From CAYMRB01 sp964392615 (GTDB taxonomy: Bacteria; Planctomycetota; UBA8108), in NCBI GenBank assembly GCA_964392615.1, contig CAYMRB010000132.1, positions 1 through 21,444 on the forward strand: DNA of 21,444 nucleotides. Reading direction: 5' to 3'. Shown here piece after piece: positions 15,131 through 21,444 of the stretch. Within the stretch, counting starts at the first letter, position 1. Each line of letters begins with the position of its first letter. A program made the position numbers and the translations under genes. The notes under the pieces are model-generated. The model did not search any database, was not told where the DNA came from, and saw only the letters and a program-made list of their open reading frames with translations.

Positions 15131-16159
15131 ATGCTACGCCGATCCCGTCCCTGGTCCGTCGTGCTCTTGTTCGTCGCTGTGGCCGTGGTCTGGCTCGCGA
15201 GCACCACAGCGGATCGCCAACGCCCCGTATCGAGCGCCGAGCAGCTGCCCGCCATCGATCGCATGGTGACGTTCGGCACGTCTGGAAAGGCGGTCTATCC
15301 GTTCACCGCGGGCCACAAGACCGAGGCAACGCTCTTCGAGCACGAGGGTGCCGGCTGCCTGACGCACATGTGGTTCGGCGGCAATTGGAAGAACTACGAG
15401 CGGCTGCGGATCCGCATCTACGTCGACGGCGAGTCGGCCGCCTCGATCGACATGGAGTTGTTCCTCGGTCACGGCATAGGATACAAGGACGACTTCGGTC
15501 CGTGGGGCACGAAGCGCATCGGCAAGACCGGACAGCCGTCGGGGATCTACAACACGTATCGCATTCCGTTCGGCTCCTCCGTGCGGATCACCGCGCAGCT
15601 GCACGAGGGTGACGAGAAGAACAAGCGTTTCTGGTACATCTTCCGCGGCGTCGAGAACCTGCCGGTGGAGTTCTCGGGCGTCCGCCTGCCTGCGAACGCA
15701 CGCCTGAAGCTCTACAAGCTCGAGGACTACACGGCGAAGACGCTCGAGGAGTTCGCCCTGTGTGACACGAAGCGCCCCGGCATGCTGTATCAGGTGACCG
15801 TCGCGGCACACAGCACGCGGCACACGTTCCTCGAGAGCTGCGTGCGCGCCTACGTCGACGGTGCCGACCAGCCGATGCTTCTGTCGTCAGGGCTCGAGGA
15901 CTACTTCCTCGGCACGTATTTCTTCAACCGGGGCACGTACCACAACGACGTCGCCGGCTTGACGCACCTGGACAAGGAGGACCACAGCTTCTCGGCGTAT
16001 CGCTTCCACGAAGAGGATCCGATCCTGTACCGCAAGGGGCTCCGTCTGACCCTGCGATGCGGCGAGGAGATCGGCGATCAGCGCCACAACAAGAGGACAC
16101 AGCGGTGGGGGGCACCGCCGACCACGTACACGACGTACGTGTGGGTGTACGAGTGGTAG
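15131..16159 (+). CDS. DUF2961 / GH172-family glycoside hydrolase
   Basis: A 342-residue exported protein of the DUF2961 family, classified as GH172. Characterised members act on arabinofuranosides or fructofuranosides, including exo-alpha-D-arabinofuranosidases and difructose dianhydride I enzymes. Residues 7-23 are a strongly hydrophobic signal or anchor. The double jelly-roll fold is supported by GAGCLTHMWFGGN (73-85), PFGSSVRIT (146-154), SSGLEDYFLGTYFF (252-265) and YRFHEEDPI (290-298). The acidic residues in GLEDYF (E256) and HEEDP are the likely catalytic or substrate-binding ones. The length is normal for a single-domain member. AGGAG at 15118-15122, 8 nt before the ATG, supports the start. 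The family usually forms oligomers. Beside two GH127 enzymes it suggests that the target polymer bears furanose side chains. The inverted-repeat element just upstream may have uncoupled it from the esterase operon. Confidence 0.88.
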   Translation: MLRRSRPWSVVLLFVAVAVVWLASTTADRQRPVSSAEQLPAIDRMVTFGTSGKAVYPFTAGHKTEATLFEHEGAGCLTHMWFGGNWKNYERLRIRIYVDGESAASIDMELFLGHGIGYKDDFGPWGTKRIGKTGQPSGIYNTYRIPFGSSVRITAQLHEGDEKNKRFWYIFRGVENLPVEFSGVRLPANARLKLYKLEDYTAKTLEEFALCDTKRPGMLYQVTVAAHSTRHTFLESCVRAYVDGADQPMLLSSGLEDYFLGTYFFNRGTYHNDVAGLTHLDKEDHSFSAYRFHEEDPILYRKGLRLTLRCGEEIGDQRHNKRTQRWGAPPTTYTTYVWVYEW

Positions 16160-16164
16160 CGTCT

Positions 16165-16189
16165 GGCAGCCCGTTCGCAACGGACTGCT
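16165..16189. terminator. Hairpin in the 32-bp convergent gap
   Basis: GCAG-C-CCGTT (16166-16175) pairs with AACGG-A-CTGC (16179-16188) around a CGC loop: five perfect pairs, one C/A mismatch, four more pairs and a possible G-U outside. It fits exactly between the GH172 stop (16159) and the opposing stop (16192). Its symmetry would serve both strands. There is no T-run, so termination may be Rho-dependent or the hairpin may act on mRNA stability. Confidence 0.45.
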
Positions 16190-16191
16190 GG

Positions 16192-18165
16192 TCAGTCGGC
16201 GCTCGACGGCACCTCCATGCGCACGAAGACGTTCGTCGGCTCGCCGCGTACCTCGACCGTATAGCCGCCGGGTCGCTGCATCTCCACGGTCTTCTGCTCT
16301 AGCCTGTCGCCGACCTTCCACGCGTGCGTGATGCGGATCGCTTGGCGCGGCTTGCGCTCAGGCTTCAGGTGAAGCGTGGCGCGAAGGACGTTGACCGCCG
16401 GCTTGCCGGTGTACCGGACGAAGACGATCTTCGCCGGCTTCTCGAGGCGGACGTCCTGATCCCACTGATAGCGCCAGTGGTTGACCCATGTCGGCACGTT
16501 CGCCTTGTAGATTTCGCGGAAGCCGTCCGGTTCTCCGACCGCGTACGCGATGCGGTTGGCGGTGTTTCGGGCCCCGTCGTTCTGGTGGGTCGTGAAGCAT
16601 GCTCCCGCGGTGAACCAGTCGATCAGCGTGCCGGCGGGAGCCTCGAGAGCCAGCGTGACATCGCCGCGGATGCGAGCGGTCTTGCGCGTGAGGTCGTAGT
16701 CGGCGGGCATCTCGACCACGTAGCGCGCGAGGTCGCTCGGCTCGGCGACGTTGGGCAGGACGAACATCGGCTGGGTCGGCCTGCCGTAGCGGTCCCCGAT
16801 GTCGTAGCGGCAGCGATTGAGACCGCGCTCGAGACGCGGCAGGCTGATCGGCGCGACCTGCACCCACGTGTCGACCGTCAGCGCGCGCAGCGCGAGATCG
16901 TTCGCCCTGCCGATCGCCTCGAGCTTGACGAGGAAGCCGTACGTGCCTCTGACCCAGCGAGTCAGGTCGACCGATCTCTTGCCGCTCTTGACCGTCGCTA
17001 CCGGTGTCCACGTTCGGCCGTGATCGAGAGACACGGACGCGGCGACCGGCAGCGCCGCATCGAGCTTGACGACGGACGCTTCGGTATCGTCGCTCGTATC
17101 GTCGACGTCGTTGATGCGCGGGACGATGATCCACGGCGTGAACACCTCGAGCACGATCTCGCCGCGTCCTGAGGTGGCGAGTCGCAGTCCTTCGTCGCCC
17201 GGCCGGACGTTCTCCACGCGTCGCGCGCCGTCGAGTAGGTCGCGGCTGGAATCGGACAGGCTCGGCGCCCAGCGCCACAGGCCGTTGCCCTGCGTCCACA
17301 CGGAGAAGGTCGGATGGTTCGACTTGTAGCCGCGCGGCTCCTTCTCGAGAAGGGCGCGGACGAAGTTCTTGTTATAGACGTCCAGGTGATGCCAGCGTCC
17401 ACCCTGCGGATGCCACCAGCGGGTGAGCGACTCGCCCGGGCGCAGCCGGAAGTCCATCACGTGTCCCATCTGGAACCAGCGGTAGTTATAGTCGATCCGG
17501 CTGTCGCGGTAGATCTCGAAGACGCGCGCCTTGTCGTGATCCTTTGGGAAGAACGGGTCGACCTTGCGCACCGGATCGACCCAGAGGTCGCGACGCGTTC
17601 GCGCCTCGTCGAGGCTCGCGATGGTGCCGTCCGGCTTCATCAGGGCGCCTCGCACGTCGAGGTCGAGATAGTGCCAGCCACCGTCGTACCAGACTTCGGT
17701 CGTGCAGTGACTCCAGCCGGATACGCCAAACGAGCGGCCGATTTCGAAGCCGGCGCCCTGATACACCCCGTCGAGCACCGGGCCGAAGATGCCGCAATAG
17801 CCGACGTTGTACACGTTCAGCAGCTTCACCGGGTCGCGGACGGTCGAGTACTCGCCCCACGGATCTCGCCCGTCGTTCACCGTGTTCATGTGGAACAAGC
17901 CGGTCTTCTCGTCGCACAGGTAGCGCCACATCGCGACGGCGCGCTCGGCGTCCGACTTGCCGTTCCACGCCCGGTGGCGCCCGAAACGGCCGAGGTCGGT
18001 CGTGTCGGCCACGTGCTCGCTCGTGACTCGCGGGCAGAGCACGTCGGCGGCCCCCGGCACGGCCAGCGCCAGCGCGACGGCTACGACGCACGCTGCGCGA
18101 AAACTCACCGGCGTGAGACAGCGACGAAGGGCGATCGCGATCCGTTTTCGAGCGTGTACGGACAC
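16192..18165 (-). CDS. Secreted transglutaminase-like (papain-fold) protein
   Basis: A 657-residue exported protein. Counting from the GTG at 18165, a basic N-region and hydrophobic core (about 20-38) form the signal peptide. A transglutaminase-like domain spans about 70-180, with a candidate triad Cys124 (YNVGYCGIFGPVLDG), His153 (GWSHCTTEVWYDGGW) and Asp168 (HYLDLD). Members of this superfamily include proteases, peptide N-glycanases and cross-linking enzymes. The remaining 480 residues are beta-rich and unrecognised (for example LRPGESLTRWWHPQGGRW and VSLDHGRTWTPV), looking like carbohydrate-binding or sandwich domains. The gene is divergent from the PL26-like lyase and convergent with GH172. 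A role could be removing peptide from a glycoprotein, or cleaving an amide or ester in a glycan; none is proven. The frame is open upstream to 18327, overlapping the divergent gene, but ATG 18180 and GTG 18165 are the sensible starts and the GTG has the ribosome site. Confidence 0.75.
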   Translation of the reverse strand: MSVHARKRIAIALRRCLTPVSFRAACVVAVALALAVPGAADVLCPRVTSEHVADTTDLGRFGRHRAWNGKSDAERAVAMWRYLCDEKTGLFHMNTVNDGRDPWGEYSTVRDPVKLLNVYNVGYCGIFGPVLDGVYQGAGFEIGRSFGVSGWSHCTTEVWYDGGWHYLDLDVRGALMKPDGTIASLDEARTRRDLWVDPVRKVDPFFPKDHDKARVFEIYRDSRIDYNYRWFQMGHVMDFRLRPGESLTRWWHPQGGRWHHLDVYNKNFVRALLEKEPRGYKSNHPTFSVWTQGNGLWRWAPSLSDSSRDLLDGARRVENVRPGDEGLRLATSGRGEIVLEVFTPWIIVPRINDVDDTSDDTEASVVKLDAALPVAASVSLDHGRTWTPVATVKSGKRSVDLTRWVRGTYGFLVKLEAIGRANDLALRALTVDTWVQVAPISLPRLERGLNRCRYDIGDRYGRPTQPMFVLPNVAEPSDLARYVVEMPADYDLTRKTARIRGDVTLALEAPAGTLIDWFTAGACFTTHQNDGARNTANRIAYAVGEPDGFREIYKANVPTWVNHWRYQWDQDVRLEKPAKIVFVRYTGKPAVNVLRATLHLKPERKPRQAIRITHAWKVGDRLEQKTVEMQRPGGYTVEVRGEPTNVFVRMEVPSSAD

Positions 18166-18172
18166 GGAGCAT

Positions 18173-18177
18173 CTCCT
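18173..18177 (-). promoter_or_regulatory. Ribosome site that selects a GTG start
   Basis: Read on the minus strand, AGGAG is followed by 7 nt and GTG (18165-18163), ideal spacing. The ATG at 18180 lies immediately before this AGGAG and has its nearest purine-rich site more than 20 nt upstream. The GTG start drops five residues (MRRCS) but keeps the whole signal peptide. Confidence 0.55.
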
Positions 18178-18180
18178 CAT

Positions 18181-18278
18181 GTAAAGCACTCGACGGGGAA
18201 GTCTCCTTCGATTCAAGGTCTGTTCCGAGCGCGTCACAGCGGGTAGCTTGGACGACTCCGAAAAGAGGTCATGAAACG
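18181..18278. promoter_or_regulatory. Divergent promoter region of the transglutaminase-like and PL26-like genes
   Basis: About 100 bp lie between the two divergent starts and must hold their promoters and any shared operator. I see no clear sigma-70 boxes or strong inverted repeat. AAGAGGT at 18263-18269 is the likely ribosome site of the plus-strand gene, GAGG ending 10 nt before ATG 18279. Confidence 0.35.
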
Positions 18279-20807
18279 ATGAGACGATTCCTGTTCGCAT
18301 CCGGGCGTCTTCCGGCGCCGCATTCACTGTATCACGCCGCAGCGGCCGTCGGCCTGACGCTATTCCTCGCGACGACGGCTACGGCTGCGGATCGGGAGAT
18401 TTTGTTGGTCCTGTCGAATCGCAGCACGGTGGCTCGCCGCGACGAGCCCGTCACGGCCGGCGTGCCCTTGCCGCGCGGTTTCGTCTCGGATGCGAGCAAG
18501 CTCGGTCTGCGAGACAAGTCCGGCAAGGCGCTGCCTCTTTCCGCTCTGACGACGGACGCGTATGCCGACGGCTCGCCGCGCTGGGTGCTGCTCGACCTGC
18601 GCGCGAACGTGGCGGCGCGAGGACAGGAGGAGCTGCGATTGCGCCCTGGCGCGCGGAAGGTGCGCACACCCGGCAAGCTCGATCGGAAGATCGCCCGCGG
18701 CGTCGCCGAGATCGACACGGGCGCCGCCCGGTTTCGTATCGACACGAAGAGCTTCCGGCTGTGGGACTCCGTGAAGATCGATGGCGTCGAGCTGCTCGGC
18801 GACGGTGGCCGGGCGACCGGCATAGTCTTCGAAGACGAGAGCGGCACGCGCTACAACGCGGACGCGTCCGTCACCGCTGTCGCGTTCGAAGATGAGGGGC
18901 CCCTACGCGCCGTACTGCGACTGCGCGGCGAGATTCACCCCGCGGGAAAGAAGGCCGGAGGCGGCCGCCTGCCGTTGGCGAATTGGCTGTGCCGCATGCA
19001 CTTCTACGCCGGGCTCGCCGAGGTGCGCGTGTTCTTCACTCTGCACAATCCGGCGGCGCACACGCATCCGGGAAATATCTGGGACCTCGGTTCGGGCGGT
19101 TCGCTGTACATGGAGGACCTGTCGCTCGTCGTGCCGCTCGCGGACGGCGGCGCGTGGCAAGCTCGGGTCTCGGACGGCGACGGCCGCTCGACGCGTTCGC
19201 GGCTCGAGCTCTATCAGGACTCCTCGGGCGGTCCCAACTGGCGCTCTGCGAACCACGTCGACAAGGACCACGAGATTCCGGTGAGCTTCCGGGGCTATCG
19301 CGTCGTCGTCGGCGACAAGGAGACCGCCACCGGCAACGAGGCGCGAGGGTGGCTGCACGCGCACGGCCGTCGAGGCGGCGTCGCCGTGGGCATTCGGGAG
19401 TTCTGGCAGAACTTTCCGAAGGCGCTCGAGTTTTCGGACGACCGGATTCGCGTCGCGCTGTGGCCACGTGAGTTCGCCGGTGTACACGAGATTCTCGGGG
19501 GGGAGCAGAAGACGCACGAGATGCTGTTCGTCTTCCATGACACGTCGACGTCACGCAAGGAAGTCGAACGGCGGATGGAGGCGTTTCGGCAGCCGATATG
19601 GGCGCTGCCCGACATCGACTCGGTCATCGAGTCTCGGGCCTTCTGGCCGACGGCACCGCTCGACCGGAAGAGCTACGAGAAGCTCGAGGACACCTGCGAT
19701 GCCGCGGTCTATCCGCGCGGTAGAAGGCGAGAGACGTTCATCAAGCAGTGGGACGTGATCGACGAGTATGGCTGGCGCCACTTCGGTGACACGTTCGCCG
19801 ACAACGAGCGCGCTTCCGCAGCGATGGTTCGCGAGTTTCCCGATCACCACGTCACCGGCAATCTCCCCATCAGCCACTTTGTCAACGAGTACGAGCCGAT
19901 CTACGCCGTCATGGTGCAGGGGCTGCGACGCGCGGATGCGAAGTGGATGTGGCTCGCCGACGTGATGGCGCGCCATCACGCGGACATCTGCGTCTACCAC
20001 ACCGACGTCGGCGCGCCGGCCTACAGCCACGGGCCATTCATGCACACGACGCACGATACCGCCGCGTACCGCAGCACGTTTCGGTCCTACCCGATCGAGG
20101 CCAAGAACTACGATCTCCGATACGGCCAGGGCGGCGGGCCGAATGCGGGGCACACGTACGTCGCCTCGCTGGCGCAGCACTACTGGTTGACGGGCGATCG
20201 GATCAGCCGGGATGCGTTTCTCGAGGTCGCCGGCTGGGCGGCCGACAGCTCGTGGTTTCGCAAGCCGATGGGCGACAAGCGAGGCTACGGCAACTTCCTG
20301 ATGACGTTCGTCTACGCGTACCGATTGACGGACGATCGCAAGTTCTACGATCGCGCGATGACGCTGGTCGGGTGGATCGACGAGCCGTTCGAGGGGCTCG
20401 GCGGCAACCTGTTCGTGAAGGCGGCGGGCCGCTTTCTCGAGATGAAGGTCGACAACGACGAGATCGACGCTGACTACCGCAAGGTGCGGGACCTGCTGCT
20501 GCGCTTCGGGGACCTGTACCTGACGCTGCCGGAGAGCCGCTGGAACCGCTGGCTCGAGCAGCGCTGCTTCCATGCCGAGGTGCTCTGCACGGCGTACTTG
20601 CACGCGCCGAAGGACCACCCCCGCCGCGACGAGTACCGCGAGCGGGGCCGTCAGATACTCGATGAAGGCCTCGACCGCTTTCCGGGACACTACGTCCCGA
20701 CGAAGACGTGGGCGATGTGCTTCGCGAACACGGGGGCGTACTTCAGGGTGTGCGCGGAGACTCAGGCATCGGGGGCGCGACAACCGAAGCGCTCCAGGCG
20801 GCGATGA
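18279..20807 (+). CDS. PcRGLX/YetA-like (PL26-type) exo-rhamnogalacturonan lyase homologue
   Basis: An 842-residue exported protein, signal peptide to about residue 37. The N-terminal segment (about 40-135) carries the RIFT-barrel signature of the PcRGLX/YetA family: LSNRST..RRDEPVTAGVPLPRGFVSD, then DGSPRWVLLDLRA at 97-109. A beta-sandwich follows (about 145-430; FRIDTKSFRLWDSVKIDG, MHFYAGLAEVRVFFTLHNP, RGGVAVGIREFWQNFPKAL). The C-terminal alpha/alpha toroid (about 470-825) holds YSHGPFMHTTHDTAAYR near 580 and GGGPNAGHTYVASLAQHYW near 617, probably around the active site. The founding member, from Penicillium, releases unsaturated disaccharides from the end of rhamnogalacturonan. This points to pectin RG-I as a substrate of the locus. 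The arginine-rich tail (RQPKRSRRR) is unusual for an exported enzyme and may be a low-conservation end. Three-domain order and length fit the family; exact specificity is unproven. Confidence 0.8.
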   Translation: MRRFLFASGRLPAPHSLYHAAAAVGLTLFLATTATAADREILLVLSNRSTVARRDEPVTAGVPLPRGFVSDASKLGLRDKSGKALPLSALTTDAYADGSPRWVLLDLRANVAARGQEELRLRPGARKVRTPGKLDRKIARGVAEIDTGAARFRIDTKSFRLWDSVKIDGVELLGDGGRATGIVFEDESGTRYNADASVTAVAFEDEGPLRAVLRLRGEIHPAGKKAGGGRLPLANWLCRMHFYAGLAEVRVFFTLHNPAAHTHPGNIWDLGSGGSLYMEDLSLVVPLADGGAWQARVSDGDGRSTRSRLELYQDSSGGPNWRSANHVDKDHEIPVSFRGYRVVVGDKETATGNEARGWLHAHGRRGGVAVGIREFWQNFPKALEFSDDRIRVALWPREFAGVHEILGGEQKTHEMLFVFHDTSTSRKEVERRMEAFRQPIWALPDIDSVIESRAFWPTAPLDRKSYEKLEDTCDAAVYPRGRRRETFIKQWDVIDEYGWRHFGDTFADNERASAAMVREFPDHHVTGNLPISHFVNEYEPIYAVMVQGLRRADAKWMWLADVMARHHADICVYHTDVGAPAYSHGPFMHTTHDTAAYRSTFRSYPIEAKNYDLRYGQGGGPNAGHTYVASLAQHYWLTGDRISRDAFLEVAGWAADSSWFRKPMGDKRGYGNFLMTFVYAYRLTDDRKFYDRAMTLVGWIDEPFEGLGGNLFVKAAGRFLEMKVDNDEIDADYRKVRDLLLRFGDLYLTLPESRWNRWLEQRCFHAEVLCTAYLHAPKDHPRRDEYRERGRQILDEGLDRFPGHYVPTKTWAMCFANTGAYFRVCAETQASGARQPKRSRRR

Positions 20808-20843
20808 GTCGAATCATCGGCTGGCAGCAACACGGGGGCCGTT

Positions 20844-21444
20844 TCACTCCGCGGCGCGCGCTGGTGCCCCGTACGCCCGACGCAGGAACGCGATCAGGCC
20901 GGCCGCGTCTTCAGGACCGATCTGCTCGTGCAGGTTCGACGGCATCAGCGAGATCTCCGATGCCTTCATGAGCAAGATGTCCTTGCGCAGGATCGCTGTG
21001 GTCTCGCCCTTCTCCTTGCGGAGCGTCACGCTCGTCGCCGACTCCGACGCGAGGACTCCCGTGACGGTGAGACCCTGCTGCGTCACGACGATGTAGCTCG
21101 CGTACTCCGCTTGGACGCTCGCGCTGGGGTCGAGGAGATCGAGCAGGATTGTCTCGTCCGGCTTGGTCTGGACGCTGCCCAGAGGCGGACCGACATCGTT
21201 GCCGTCGTCGCCGAGTCGATGGCAGTTCAAGCATGTCTCGGTGAAGAGCTTCTTGCCGCGCTCGACGTCTCGCTCGTCCGTCAGCGCCTCGCGATACCGC
21301 TCGATGCGCCGCGCGAGTTCGGCATCGGCGGATGAATCGTCGAGGAGCTTCTTCGCCCGCATCGCGACGCCCCGGTCGCGGCTCGCGGCGAGCTGGTCGC
21401 GCTGCAGAGCGCCGACATCGCGTCGATGGACGAGGCCGCGTTCG
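20844..21444 (-). CDS. C-terminal part of a PVC-type haem-binding dehydrogenase (TIGR02603-like), cut by the window edge
   Basis: The frame is open to the right edge; the internal Met at 21362 is not the start, since the preceding 27 codons read as helical-repeat-like sequence (LVHRRDVGALQRDQLAASRD) typical of the HEAT-like region of these proteins. The haem c site CLNCH is at 21219-21233. After it come GNDVGPPLGSV, LDLLDPSASVQAEYASYIVVT and a final SLMPSNLHEQIG..DAAGLIAFLRRAYG, the pattern of the haem-binding domain named from Pirellula and Verrucomicrobium. SLMP supplies the likely distal Met. Full proteins of this type join a beta-propeller dehydrogenase, HEAT-like repeats and this cytochrome domain and act in the periplasm. 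It converges on the PL26-like gene with a 36-bp gap and no convincing hairpin. Upstream domains lie outside the window. Confidence 0.85.
   Translation of the reverse strand, partial: ERGLVHRRDVGALQRDQLAASRDRGVAMRAKKLLDDSSADAELARRIERYREALTDERDVERGKKLFTETCLNCHRLGDDGNDVGPPLGSVQTKPDETILLDLLDPSASVQAEYASYIVVTQQGLTVTGVLASESATSVTLRKEKGETTAILRKDILLMKASEISLMPSNLHEQIGPEDAAGLIAFLRRAYGAPARAAE

Noticed and set aside
14509..15612. A 367-codon plus-strand frame crossing the inverted-repeat element
   Set aside because: It overlaps the esterase and GH172 genes out of frame, is Arg/Ser-rich and has no recognisable domain. It is a shadow frame and not a gene of the element.
18271..18282. Tripeptide reading frame (ATG AAA CGA TGA) whose stop overlaps the PL26-like gene start
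   Set aside because: The ribosome site lies too close to this ATG to serve it and fits the downstream ATG instead. Such short frames occur by chance.

Overview
The window is high-GC DNA, densely packed with genes, and most likely comes from a planctomycete or a related PVC-group bacterium. The assignment rests on family content. There is a Tat-exported Gfo/Idh/MocA oxidoreductase, a PDZ protein of the DUF6288 type, a multihaem cytochrome with a PA14-like insert followed by a soluble beta-propeller dehydrogenase (DUF7133-like), and at the right edge the C-terminal haem-binding domain first described from Pirellula and Verrucomicrobium (TIGR02603-like). No rRNA, tRNA, CRISPR array, transposase or phage gene was seen. 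Good Shine-Dalgarno sequences (AAGGAG or AGGAG) precede several genes, so they can be used to choose between starts.

Layout, left to right. (1) 160-3885, plus strand: Tat-exported Gfo/Idh/MocA oxidoreductase, then a secreted DUF4962/heparinase II/III-like polysaccharide lyase. (2) 3882-4805, minus: a short exported PDZ protein whose stop codon overlaps that of the lyase. (3) 4919-9336, plus: two GH127 (DUF1680) beta-L-arabinofuranosidase-family enzymes joined by a TGATG stop/start overlap. The first has a signal peptide and a C-terminal DUF6805-like module; the second has no clear signal. (4) 9452-14990, plus: a pentahaem cytochrome with a PA14-like insert, a beta-propeller dehydrogenase and a SASA/DUF303 carbohydrate acetylesterase, with overlapping or nearly touching ends. 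(5) 14938-15101: a MITE-like inverted-repeat element that supplies the last codons of the esterase. (6) 15131-16159, plus: DUF2961/GH172. (7) 16192-18165, minus: a secreted transglutaminase-like protein, divergent from (8) 18279-20807, plus: a PcRGLX/YetA-like (PL26-type) exo-rhamnogalacturonan lyase homologue. (9) 20844 to the right edge, minus: the end of a haem-binding PVC dehydrogenase.

Taken together this reads as a catabolic locus for a plant-type polysaccharide carrying arabinofuranose and acetyl groups, plausibly pectin of the rhamnogalacturonan type or an arabinogalactan. Backbone lyases (PL26-like, heparinase-like), arabinofuranosidases (two GH127, one GH172) and a deacetylase would release sugars. 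Exported redox proteins (Gfo/Idh, pentahaem cytochrome, propeller dehydrogenase) could oxidise some products in the periplasm. There is no SusC/SusD pair, TonB receptor, transporter or regulator in the window. The substrate is inferred from family combination only. The least understood parts are the redox pair, the transglutaminase-like protein, the shortened PDZ protein and the inverted-repeat element.
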